A DNA stretch of 64,000 nt from an uncultured Ignavibacteriota bacterium (GTDB lineage Bacteria; Bacteroidota; Ignavibacteria; UBA10030; UBA8401): positions 1 to 64,000 of the forward strand of contig CAIOTF010000011.1 of assembly GCA_903861125.1 (NCBI GenBank), written 5' to 3'. Position 1 is the stretch's first letter. Each line of letters starts with the position of its first letter. A program made the position numbers and the translations under genes. This document shows, piece by piece, positions 27,279 to 35,445 of the stretch. The notes beneath the pieces are model-generated. The model saw only the letters and a list, made by a program, of their open reading frames with translations, searched no databases and had not been told where the DNA came from.

Positions 27279-27307
27279 ATGTTAAGAAGTTCTCGCGGGA
27301 TTGTCAA
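27279..27307 (-). promoter_or_regulatory. Promoter of the pyrimidine catabolic operon
   Basis: On the minus strand TTGACA (27302-27307) and TAACAT (27279-27284) are separated by exactly 17 nt. The -35 matches the sigma70 consensus fully. The leader to the first gene is about 45 nt. No clear operator palindrome is seen around it. Confidence 0.75.
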
Positions 27308-27328
27308 TAGAATGGAGGTCAAACGGTT

Positions 27329-27374
27329 GATTTAAAAACAACAACGTCATTCCATGTTTCGTGGAATGACGTTG
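27329..27374 (-). terminator. Terminator of the 2-oxoacid dehydrogenase operon
   Basis: A perfect 13-bp stem CAACGTCATTCCA/TGGAATGACGTTG closes a 7-nt loop and is followed on the minus strand by TTGTTTTTAAA. It lies 25 nt after the pdhC stop and insulates the pyrimidine operon promoter just downstream. Confidence 0.88.
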
Positions 27375-27398
27375 AATTTGACCATAGTCAGGTCTTGA

Positions 27399-28607
27399 TC
27401 AAATGACAAGCATTAACGGATTTTCCATTATCCTCTTAAATGATTGCAGGAACTGCGCACCGACTGCACCGTCTACAACCCGGTGATCGCAAGACATCGT
27501 TACCTTCATTGTATGTCCGGCCACAACCTGACCATTTTCCACAATCGGTTTTTCAACGATGGAGCCGACGGCAAGAATAGCTCCTTCGGGAGGATTGATG
27601 ATGGCGGCAAAATTTTCTATATCATACATACCAAGATTGCTGACCGTAAATGTGCCGTTGGTGAACTCTTCCGGTTTTAATTTTCCTTCGCGGGCGCGTT
27701 TGGCAAGTTCTTTTGTTTCAGCAGAAATTTCCGGTAATGTTTTTTGATCTGTATTCCGTATAACGGGTGTAATAAGTCCATCATCAACTGCAACTGCAAC
27801 GCTGACATCGATGCGTCCATGCTGAACGATTTTTTCGGGAAAGAATGAGCTGTTGGCTTTCGGATTTTCACGAAGTGCTAACGCAACTGCTTTTACGACA
27901 ATATCATTGTAACTGATCTTCGTTCCTGTGGCATCATTGAATGAATTACGGAAATCGATGGCGCGTTTCATATTCATCTCTATCGTAAGATAAAAATGCG
28001 GTATAGTGCTTTTGCTTTCCAGCAGCCGTTTTGCAATCGTTTTTCGCATCATGGAATGCGGGATCTCTTTTGTCTGCATCGGAGCAAGAATTTTTCGTGG
28101 CATTGACGATGATCCGCTCTTCGATTCAACATCGGCCTTCACGATCCTGCCGTACGGGCCGCTCCCTGCGATCGACCGTAGATCGATCTTCTTTTCTTCA
28201 GCGATCTTTTTCGCTAACGGTGATGCTTTCACACGCACATCGCTGTTCGCAAGCGTTGCAACTTCCTGTACGGGTGCATGAACCGGCGCAGTAGCAGCAG
28301 GAACAGATTGTTGTTTCGGAGCAATTGAAGCCGTGACGGCACCGGTCAGTAACGAGGAAATATCTTCTCCTGCTTTGCCGATGATTGCCAGCGGTGCACC
28401 AACCTTTACGCCTTCGCCTTCTTTCGCAAATAATTTAAGGATCACACCGGAGTCATACGCTTCCTGTTCCATATCAGCTTTATCGGATTGGATGTCCGCA
28501 AGAATATCGCCGGACTTGATCGACTCTCCCTCTTTTTTTCTCCATTTCAGAATGACACCCTCTTCCATCGTGTCACTGAGTTTCGGCATTAGCATTTTTG
28601 TTGCCAT
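27399..28607 (-). CDS. pdhC: Pyruvate dehydrogenase E2, dihydrolipoamide acetyltransferase
   Basis: 402 residues. One N-terminal lipoyl domain carries the lipoylated Lys in SDKADMEQEAY. A peripheral-subunit-binding domain follows at about 133-170 (ASPLAKKIAEEKKIDL, GSGPYGRIVKADVE), then the catalytic domain with CDHRVVDGAVG near the C terminus holding the active His and Asp. An Ala/Pro/Val linker joins lipoyl and binding domains. It transfers acetyl groups from E1 to CoA in the complex core. It is last in the ten-gene operon, after pdhB by 61 nt. The DKADME lipoyl motif with a single domain is typical of alpha/beta-type PDH rather than BCKDH. Confidence 0.93.
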   Translation of the reverse strand: MATKMLMPKLSDTMEEGVILKWRKKEGESIKSGDILADIQSDKADMEQEAYDSGVILKLFAKEGEGVKVGAPLAIIGKAGEDISSLLTGAVTASIAPKQQSVPAATAPVHAPVQEVATLANSDVRVKASPLAKKIAEEKKIDLRSIAGSGPYGRIVKADVESKSGSSSMPRKILAPMQTKEIPHSMMRKTIAKRLLESKSTIPHFYLTIEMNMKRAIDFRNSFNDATGTKISYNDIVVKAVALALRENPKANSSFFPEKIVQHGRIDVSVAVAVDDGLITPVIRNTDQKTLPEISAETKELAKRAREGKLKPEEFTNGTFTVSNLGMYDIENFAAIINPPEGAILAVGSIVEKPIVENGQVVAGHTMKVTMSCDHRVVDGAVGAQFLQSFKRIMENPLMLVI

Positions 28608-28668
28608 AATTTTCCTTTAAAATATTCCGTACGTTTTCCGTTTTAATAAAATTCGGAAAAGTTATCTA

Positions 28669-29652
28669 TTATCGGTATAGAACTTTTTTTACTGCTGCAA
28701 TTACTTTTTCCGGACTCGGTAATGCTTCGTGTTCAAGATTTTCTGCATACGGCATCGGGATATCAGCACTGTTGATTTTTTCCACCGGCGCATCAAGATA
28801 ATCGAATGCCTTCGTATGAATACGGTGAGCAATCTCCGTCCCAACGCTAGCATACGGCCATGAATCTTCTACAATAACGCAGCGATTCGTTTTTCTGATC
28901 GATTCCAGGATAAGATCTTCATCTAACGGGCGCAGAGTACGCGGATCAATTACTTCGGCATTGATCCCTTCTTTTTGCAGCTCTTCCGCTGCCTTTAATG
29001 CAACCGCAACCATTTTCGTCCAGGCGATAATAGTTACGTCTGTTCCTTCCCGTTTGATATCTCCCTTTCCGATCGGAACAAGATATTCTTCGTCTGGAAC
29101 TTCTCCTTTTATTCCGTACATCAGTTCGCTTTCCATGAAGATCACCGGATTGTCATCGCGGATTGCAGACTTCAGCATTCCTTTTGCATCATACGGCGTT
29201 GATGGTGTCATCACGATCAAACCGGGAACATGCGCCATCATCGATTCGAGAGCCTGAGAGTGCTGCGCACTTAACATATGCGCAGGCCCGTTCGGTCCAC
29301 GGAACACGATGGGCACCTTAAATTGACCGGCGGACATATACCGGGCTTTCGCCGCGTGATTGATAATCTGGTCAAACGCAAGGATCGCAAAATTCCAGGT
29401 CATCATTTCAACAATTGGACGAACACCGATGCCGGTCATTGCGGCGCCGATACCGATTCCGGCAAAGCCGGCTTCCGTAATCGGAGTATCGATGACCCGT
29501 TTGTCTCCGTATTTTTTCCAGAGTCCCTGTGTAACTTTATATGCACCGTTATATTGAGCAACCTCTTCGCCCATAATGAAGACACCGGTATCCCGTGCCA
29601 TCTCTTCGTCGATCGCCTGATTGATTGCTTCACGAATTTGTAAAACTGCCAT
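28669..29652 (-). CDS. pdhB: Pyruvate dehydrogenase E1 component, beta subunit
   Basis: 327 residues of the transketolase pyrimidine/C-terminal type. Features are REAINQAIDEEMARD at the start, VFIMGEEVAQYNGAYKVTQG, the motif PITEAGFAGIGIGAAMTG that contacts thiamine diphosphate, the potassium-site region, and a C-terminal domain starting near VTIIAWTKMV. It pairs with PdhA as an alpha2beta2 tetramer. It is 74 nt downstream of pdhA. FRGPNGPAHMLSAQHSQ matches mitochondrial-type PDH E1 beta well, supporting pyruvate as substrate. Confidence 0.94.
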   Translation of the reverse strand: MAVLQIREAINQAIDEEMARDTGVFIMGEEVAQYNGAYKVTQGLWKKYGDKRVIDTPITEAGFAGIGIGAAMTGIGVRPIVEMMTWNFAILAFDQIINHAAKARYMSAGQFKVPIVFRGPNGPAHMLSAQHSQALESMMAHVPGLIVMTPSTPYDAKGMLKSAIRDDNPVIFMESELMYGIKGEVPDEEYLVPIGKGDIKREGTDVTIIAWTKMVAVALKAAEELQKEGINAEVIDPRTLRPLDEDLILESIRKTNRCVIVEDSWPYASVGTEIAHRIHTKAFDYLDAPVEKINSADIPMPYAENLEHEALPSPEKVIAAVKKVLYR

Positions 29653-29726
29653 TGTCGTATTTTCCTTTTTCCCTAATTTTTTAAGCGATGAAATCCGTTG
29701 TTTCGGCAGATCTCACCGGTTGATGA

Positions 29727-30731
29727 TTATGCATAAATATTATCATACAACACTTCTATCGGCGGCTGCGGACTTGCATCGGCAAATTCTACCGCCTCCT
29801 GAACTTCTTTTTTTATCGCTTCGTCCATCAATTCAATATCAGATTGTTTCAAAATACCTTCAGCCACCAATTCTTTGCCGAATGTTTCGATTGGATCTCT
29901 TTTTTTGTATTCTTCAATCTCTTCCTTCGTGCGGTATTGTCCGGGATCGGACATTGAATGTCCGCGAAAACGATATGTGCGTGCCTCTAAGAATGTCGGA
30001 AGATTTTCTTTCCGTGCGCGTTCAATGGCAATGGTCATCTCGCGATACATTTCGATAACATCCATTCCGTTCACTGCGCCGCGTGCCATTTCATATCCTG
30101 CGGCTTTGTCGAACAATTCCTCGCCGGCCATTGCACGTGAAATTGCAGTGCCCATGCCGTATCCGTTGTTCTCGCAGATGAAAATCACCGGCAATTTCCA
30201 AAGTTGAGCCATATTCAATGTTTCGTGAAAGACCCCCTGGTTTGTAGAAGCTTCACCCATAAAGCAGATCGTCACGGAATCTCTTCCTTGATATTTAGTT
30301 GCAAATGCAGAACCAGCCGCAAGCGGAGGATGTCCGCCAACGATTCCCCATCCGCCCATGAATCCTTTTGATAGATCATAGAAGTGCATCGAACCGCCCA
30401 TTCCTTTTGATACACCGGTTACTTTGCCGAATAACTCCGCCATACAGCCGTTGGTATCCATTCCCCGTGCTAACGCCTGGCCATGATCGCGGTATGCAGT
30501 ATAGATAAAGTCATCTTCGCGAAGCGGCGCAATAGCACCGACACCGGTTGCTTCCTGGCCGATATATAAGTGACAGAAACCGCCGATCTTCCCTTTGCCG
30601 TATTCCTGCGCTGCGCGTTCCTCGAACCGGCGGATGAGAAGCATATCTCGGTACATCTTGATCAGCTTTTCGTTGGAAAGATTCAGATCAGACCAGCGCG
30701 GCTGTGTTGTTTTCTTTTTTTCTTCTTTCAT
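29727..30731 (-). CDS. pdhA: Pyruvate dehydrogenase E1 component, alpha subunit
   Basis: About 334 residues. The ThDP fold is recognised by YRDMLLIRRFEERAAQEYGKG, GFCHLYIGQEA, the GGSMHFYD loop, and the cofactor region CFMGEASTNQGVFHE...ENNGYGMGTA. The normal GDG of the ThDP-binding motif is GEA here, so the Mg2+ ligand Asp is replaced by Glu. YRFRGHSMSDPGQYRTKEE is the conserved phosphorylation-loop region of PDH E1 alpha. It decarboxylates pyruvate and reductively acetylates E2. I prefer ATG at 30731; an in-frame GTG two codons upstream is closer to the AGGA and also possible. Confidence 0.92.
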   Translation of the reverse strand: MKEEKKKTTQPRWSDLNLSNEKLIKMYRDMLLIRRFEERAAQEYGKGKIGGFCHLYIGQEATGVGAIAPLREDDFIYTAYRDHGQALARGMDTNGCMAELFGKVTGVSKGMGGSMHFYDLSKGFMGGWGIVGGHPPLAAGSAFATKYQGRDSVTICFMGEASTNQGVFHETLNMAQLWKLPVIFICENNGYGMGTAISRAMAGEELFDKAAGYEMARGAVNGMDVIEMYREMTIAIERARKENLPTFLEARTYRFRGHSMSDPGQYRTKEEIEEYKKRDPIETFGKELVAEGILKQSDIELMDEAIKKEVQEAVEFADASPQPPIEVLYDNIYA

Positions 30732-30784
30732 TGTCACTGTTTCCTGTTTAGATAATTTCGTTTGAGTAAAGTTGCAATTTTTGT

Positions 30785-31696
30785 TTACACGAGTTTCTCT
30801 GCGTGATAAGAACTCCTTGTAAGCGGACTGGACTGAACGTGTTTAAAACCCATCTCCATACCCCTCACACGATACATAGCAAACTCATCCGGATGAACAT
30901 ACCGTTCAACCGGCAAATGATTTTTTGTCGGTTGCAAATATTGACCAATGGTAAAAATATCGCAGTCAACGGCGCGAAGGTCTGCCATAACTTCGATCAC
31001 TTCGTCCGACGACTCTCCAAGACCCACCATAATCCCGGTCTTGGTAGTGAATCCTTTCTGCTTTGCACGTTCCAGCAATTCCAGCGTGCGATGATAATGC
31101 GCCTGCGGTCGCACGGTGCGGTACAGCCGCGGAACAGTTTCAATATTATGGTTAAGGATATCGGGCTGAGCATTGAGGACAACATTCAATGCTTCTTCAC
31201 TCCCCATGAAATCAGGGATAAGCACTTCAACCGTACAATGAGAAACCCGTTTTCGGATTTCCTGAATCGTGCCGGCGAAAATGTGCGAACCGCCATCATA
31301 AAGTTCATCGCGATTGACGGACGTAATAACGGCATGACGAAGATTCATCAACGCAACCGCTTCGCCTACTCTTCGCGGCTCATCTTCATCAACAAAGTGC
31401 ATTTTCCCCGTCTTCACATTACAAAAACCGCAACTGCGAGTGCAGGTGTCACCGAGAATCATGAACGTAGCCGTTCCGGAATTCCAGCACTCACCCATAT
31501 TCGGACAGCGTGCCTCTTCGCAAACGGTATGGAGTTTTCTCTCTTCGATCATGTTCTTCAGTCGGGAATAATTTTCTCCACCGGGAACACGCGCTTTCAG
31601 CCATTCAGGTTTTCGCTGAACAATCGATGCATCCAACGGTATTACGACATCAGACGGACTATGTATTGCCGGTATCTCTTGTATGATTATCTCCAT
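30785..31696 (-). CDS. lipA: Lipoyl synthase (radical SAM)
   Basis: 303 residues. The auxiliary 4Fe-4S cluster motif C-x4-C-x5-C ([12 protein letters not shown]) precedes the radical-SAM motif CTRSCGFC, and the C-terminal SSY cluster ligand occurs in TRSSYHAEK. It inserts two sulfurs into octanoyl groups on E2 lipoyl domains. Lying inside the dehydrogenase operon, 2 nt after the E2 gene and 54 nt before pdhA, it is placed to lipoylate all the complexes encoded around it. lipB is in the same operon, so the complete endogenous lipoylation pathway is present. Confidence 0.97.
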   Translation of the reverse strand: MEIIIQEIPAIHSPSDVVIPLDASIVQRKPEWLKARVPGGENYSRLKNMIEERKLHTVCEEARCPNMGECWNSGTATFMILGDTCTRSCGFCNVKTGKMHFVDEDEPRRVGEAVALMNLRHAVITSVNRDELYDGGSHIFAGTIQEIRKRVSHCTVEVLIPDFMGSEEALNVVLNAQPDILNHNIETVPRLYRTVRPQAHYHRTLELLERAKQKGFTTKTGIMVGLGESSDEVIEVMADLRAVDCDIFTIGQYLQPTKNHLPVERYVHPDEFAMYRVRGMEMGFKHVQSSPLTRSSYHAEKLV

Positions 31697-31698
31697 TA

Positions 31699-33372
31699 TT
31701 ACACCGCTTGTGAAACGTCGAAGTTCTCTAAATAGTAAACAACCTTTTGCATAAACATTCCGCCGAGTGCACCGTCTATAATTCTATGATCGTACGACAT
31801 CGAAATATATACCATCGACCGGACCGCAATCGCATCGTCGATCACAACAGGACGTTTCTTTATTGCGCCGACGCCAAGGATCGCAACTTGCGGCTGGTTG
31901 ATGATCGGAAATCCGTACAGATTACCGAATCCTCCGGGATTGGTAACGGTGAATGTTCCGCCGGTCACTTCATCCGGCATCAATTTTTTATTGCGTGCCC
32001 TCGTTGCAAGATCGTTCAATGTGCGGGCAATGCCGGCAAGATTTTTTTGCTCTGCATTCTTAATCACAGGAACGATCAATCCGTTTTCAAGAGCCACCGC
32101 AACACCAAGATTGATATCTTTTCGAATAATGATCGTATCGCCGTCAACGGAAGAATTCATCAGCGGAAAATCTTTGATCGCTTTCACTACCGCTTCAAGG
32201 AAGAACGGCGTATAGGTTAAATTGAATCCTTCTCGTTTTTCAAATGCCGATTTGTTCTTTTCCCGGTACTTCACGATCGCAGTCAGATCCGCTTCTGAGA
32301 GCGAACCGACATGTGCTGACGTATGCTTACTCCGCACCATGTGCTCCGAGATCGCTTTACGCATCGTATCCATTTTGATCAACTCAACACGCCCCGCAGG
32401 GTAACTGATTGGCCGGCGGCTCGAATCATCCTGCGTTCCTGATTTCGGTGATGCATAAGACGGTTGTGATACATTTTGCACCGGCACTGTAACTTTTCCG
32501 CTTTTCCTATTCTGCACATAGGCAAGGATGTCATTCTTAGAAACCCTTCCGTTCGCACCTGATCCCGGGATAGTTTCAAGTTCGTTCATTGTAACATTTT
32601 CTGTCCGCGCAATGTTCAATACGAGAGGGGAATAAAAACGTCCGGAAGTGTTCTGTTCTTGAGCAGCCGGTTGCGCTGTTGTCGCCTGCGCCTGCATTTT
32701 TTGAACATCATGTTTTACTTCACTGATTTGCGGCTGTTTTGAATCCTTCACTGAAGAAGTAATACCTGCGCTAACTCCTGTAGATATTTTCGCAATAACC
32801 GTATTAACGCCAACGGTTGTTTGAGCAGGAAATAAAATCTCGGCAAGTATCCCTGCTACTGGGGCCGGAATTTCTGTATCTACCTTATCCGTGCTGATCT
32901 CAACAATTGTCTCATCTTTAGCAATTGCATCACCGATCTTTTTATGCCATTTAGTGATTGTTCCTTCCGCTATGCTTTCTCCCATCTGCGGCATAATAAC
33001 CTCTACCAAAGCACCGGTTGGCGCTTTTATTCCTGCAACATATGTGTCAGAAACTTTTGTTTGCTGAACTGATTCAATTTTTGTTGCAACCGGAGCAGAC
33101 GAAGGTAGAGATTTATTCACGACAGCATTCGTGTCGGTATTGATGCGGGCTATTACTGTATTGACATTGACCGTTGTTGTTTCTTGATACAACAGTTCGG
33201 CCACAATTCCAGCTGCGGGAGCAGGAATTTCGGAATCGACTTTGTCCGTGCTGATCTCAAGAAGCGTTTCATCCTTGGCAATTTTATCGCCAACTTTTTT
33301 ATGCCATTTGGAGATCGTTCCTTCGGCAATGCTTTCGCCCATTTGAGGCATGATTACGTCAATGAAAGCCAT
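31699..33372 (-). CDS. 2-oxoacid dehydrogenase E2 with two lipoyl domains (branched-chain/2-oxoacid acyltransferase)
   Basis: 557 residues. Two lipoyl domains (about 1-77 and 125-200) each begin with [15 protein letters not shown] and carry the lipoyl Lys in EISTDKVD. A subunit-binding domain lies near 245-285 ([27 protein letters not shown]). The catalytic domain ends with [12 protein letters not shown], holding the active His/Asp. Tandem lipoyl domains with DKVD motifs are typical of BCKDH- or 2-oxoglutarate-type E2 in actinobacteria and Bacteroidota. It follows the split E1 genes and most likely works with them and perhaps with the fused E1. Branched-chain 2-oxoacids are the favoured substrates; 2-oxoglutarate is less likely because the E1s are of the alpha/beta type. 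Confidence 0.9.
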   Translation of the reverse strand: MAFIDVIMPQMGESIAEGTISKWHKKVGDKIAKDETLLEISTDKVDSEIPAPAAGIVAELLYQETTTVNVNTVIARINTDTNAVVNKSLPSSAPVATKIESVQQTKVSDTYVAGIKAPTGALVEVIMPQMGESIAEGTITKWHKKIGDAIAKDETIVEISTDKVDTEIPAPVAGILAEILFPAQTTVGVNTVIAKISTGVSAGITSSVKDSKQPQISEVKHDVQKMQAQATTAQPAAQEQNTSGRFYSPLVLNIARTENVTMNELETIPGSGANGRVSKNDILAYVQNRKSGKVTVPVQNVSQPSYASPKSGTQDDSSRRPISYPAGRVELIKMDTMRKAISEHMVRSKHTSAHVGSLSEADLTAIVKYREKNKSAFEKREGFNLTYTPFFLEAVVKAIKDFPLMNSSVDGDTIIIRKDINLGVAVALENGLIVPVIKNAEQKNLAGIARTLNDLATRARNKKLMPDEVTGGTFTVTNPGGFGNLYGFPIINQPQVAILGVGAIKKRPVVIDDAIAVRSMVYISMSYDHRIIDGALGGMFMQKVVYYLENFDVSQAV

Positions 33373-33396
33373 ATTTTTTTATGATTATAAAATATT

Positions 33397-34374
33397 TTAA
33401 AATGCTGCCAACTCTTGTAAAGCGGCAACAACTTTTTTTGTGTTCGGCAGAAAATATTCTTCCAGTGTCGGACTATACGGCGTCGGTGTATCGATCGCAC
33501 CGATACGTTTGATGGGTGCATCAAGAAATTGGAAGCAAATATCCGAGATCATTGCGGCTATCTCTCCGCCAATACCGCCCGTAATGTTATCTTCGTGTGC
33601 GATCAAAACTTTCCCCGTCTTTCGCACGGAAGAGAAGATTAACTCACTATCAAGCGGCATCAAGCTGCGCAGATCGATAACTTCAACGCTCACGCCATTT
33701 TCATTCTGCAGAACTTCTGCCGCTTCCAACGCCATATGGACCATTGAACCATACGTAATGACAGAAATATCGTTCCCCGTCCGCTTTACGTCCCCTTTTC
33801 CTATCTCAACAATATAATCCGTATCCGGAACTTCCCCTTTGATGTGACGATAGAGACGTTTATGTTCGAGATACAATACCGGATTATTATCCCGCACAGC
33901 CGCTTTGATCAAACCCTTTGCGTCGTATGGGGTCGAAGGTGCAACGATCTTGAATCCTGGCTGATGAAAGAACCATGCTTCAGGGTTCCGCGAATGGAAT
34001 GGTCCGCCATGAATCCCTGCTCCGCTCGGTAACCGAACAACCATCGGACACGGAATGTGCCAGCGATAATGGACCGATGCGCTGTTGTTCACTAACTGAC
34101 TGAAACCGGTCGTAACAAAATCCGCAAATTGTATCTCAGCAACCGGACGCATGCCGACAACGGCTGCGCCTGTTGCAGCACCAAGGATCGCCGTTTCGGC
34201 AAGCACGGTGTCAACCACACGGTCTTCACCAAAATGCTGAAGGAAACCTTTCGTTGCTTTGAACGCTCCGCCGAACGGACCGATATCTTCTCCAAGAAGG
34301 AACACGGATGAATCCCGTTCCATTTCCTCCCAGAGTCCCTTTGATATTGCTTCGATATATGTTATGATTGCCAA
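33397..34374 (-). CDS. 2-oxoacid dehydrogenase E1 beta subunit (branched-chain type)
   Basis: 325 residues. Features are ISKGLWEEMERDSSVFLLGEDIGPFGGAFKATKG, VDTVLAETAILGAATGAAVVG, QFADFVTTGFSQLVN and a C-terminal transketolase domain from ISVITYGSMVHMA. The Phe-rich QFADF and the GGPFHSRNPEAWFFHQPGFK region are closer to branched-chain 2-oxoacid dehydrogenase E1 beta than to PdhB in this window. It starts 36 nt after its E1 alpha partner and precedes the two-lipoyl E2 by 24 nt, giving an alpha-beta-E2 set. Substrate remains inference. Confidence 0.88.
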   Translation of the reverse strand: MAIITYIEAISKGLWEEMERDSSVFLLGEDIGPFGGAFKATKGFLQHFGEDRVVDTVLAETAILGAATGAAVVGMRPVAEIQFADFVTTGFSQLVNNSASVHYRWHIPCPMVVRLPSGAGIHGGPFHSRNPEAWFFHQPGFKIVAPSTPYDAKGLIKAAVRDNNPVLYLEHKRLYRHIKGEVPDTDYIVEIGKGDVKRTGNDISVITYGSMVHMALEAAEVLQNENGVSVEVIDLRSLMPLDSELIFSSVRKTGKVLIAHEDNITGGIGGEIAAMISDICFQFLDAPIKRIGAIDTPTPYSPTLEEYFLPNTKKVVAALQELAAF

Positions 34375-34410
34375 GTTGTTTGTCGGTTTCGATAATTTTA
34401 TGATATACTG

Positions 34411-35433
34411 TTAATCAGCGTACACGCCGATCGCTGCTTCTTCTGCCGGAGGATATGGTGAATCGATCGCAAATTGTGTCGCATCATCAAGTTCCGCGAC
34501 AACTTTTCTTTCAAATTCTTCAATGATTTTTGGTGTAAGGATCTTTCTATCAAGGAGCAATTTTTCAATCCTCTGCACGGGATCCTTTTTCTTCCATTCA
34601 GCGAGTAATGTTTTAGGAACATATTCCGCACCATCGTGAGCAGAATGTCCGTGCATTCTCATCGTTACAGATTCGATCAATGTCGGTCCGCCCCCTTCTC
34701 TCGCACGCTCGACAGCTTCTTTACATGTTCTATAGACCAATTCAAGATCTGTTCCGTCGATCGTATATCCGGGAATCCCATATCCTAACGCACGGTCGGA
34801 ATATTTTTCCATCGCCTTTTGTTTCGAGACCGGCGTGGAATATGCAAATTGATTGTTCTCGATAATAAGGATCAACGGCAGTTTCATCACAGACGCCATG
34901 GCAAGTGATTCATGAACGTCGCCGACATTGCTTCCACCATCGCCGATATATGTCAGTGCAACCGATCGTTCTTTCCGTAACTTGCTTGCCAATGCAACAC
35001 CGGCAGCCATCGGTATCATTGCACCAAGATGACTGATGTTACCGTAAATTCTCAGAGCTGGATCAGCATAATGACCGGTGCCGTCCCTTCCTTTCGATAA
35101 CGAATTACCCCGCGCCAGATGCTGAAGCATCAAATGCCTCAGCGTTTGACCTTTCACTAAATGCGCTCCCATATCGCGATGCATCGGGAACAAGTAGTCC
35201 TGTTTCTCCAGTGCAAACGCACTGCCAACTGCCGTCGCTTCATTTCCATTTCCAGTATAGGCGCCGCCAACAATTTTCCCTTGACGATAGAGCTTTAGTA
35301 TCGACTCCTCGAACTCGCGCGTCAACCGCATGTAGTAATACAATTGAAGATATTGTTCCTTCGTCAATTCGAAAGATTTTTTCTTGGATTCAACAGTTTT
35401 AGTTTTAATTATTTTCTTTTTTATGCCAGTCAT
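34411..35433 (-). CDS. 2-oxoacid dehydrogenase E1 alpha subunit (branched-chain type)
   Basis: 340 residues. The thiamine-diphosphate motif is canonical here (YIGDGGSNVGDVHESLAMA ... ENNQFAYSTPVS), unlike the other two E1 alpha modules in the operon. YTGNGNEATAVGSA, LFPMHRDMGAHLVKG and MHGHSAHDGAEYVP are E1 alpha features; the last corresponds to the loop phosphorylated in animal enzymes. The basic Lys/Thr-rich N-terminal 20 residues look flexible. It follows the fused E1 by 12 nt and pairs with the downstream E1 beta. Likely substrates are branched-chain 2-oxoacids from Val, Leu and Ile. Confidence 0.88.
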   Translation of the reverse strand: MTGIKKKIIKTKTVESKKKSFELTKEQYLQLYYYMRLTREFEESILKLYRQGKIVGGAYTGNGNEATAVGSAFALEKQDYLFPMHRDMGAHLVKGQTLRHLMLQHLARGNSLSKGRDGTGHYADPALRIYGNISHLGAMIPMAAGVALASKLRKERSVALTYIGDGGSNVGDVHESLAMASVMKLPLILIIENNQFAYSTPVSKQKAMEKYSDRALGYGIPGYTIDGTDLELVYRTCKEAVERAREGGGPTLIESVTMRMHGHSAHDGAEYVPKTLLAEWKKKDPVQRIEKLLLDRKILTPKIIEEFERKVVAELDDATQFAIDSPYPPAEEAAIGVYAD

Positions 35434-35445
35434 TTCAATAGACAG

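Noticed and set aside
27279-27398. A riboswitch upstream of the pyrimidine operon
   Set aside because: The hairpin there is the terminator of the upstream pdh operon and lies before the promoter, not in the leader.
30803-31735. Open frame of about 310 codons on the + strand opposite lipA
   Set aside because: The minus-strand lipA has all three Fe-S motifs; the + frame is a shadow.
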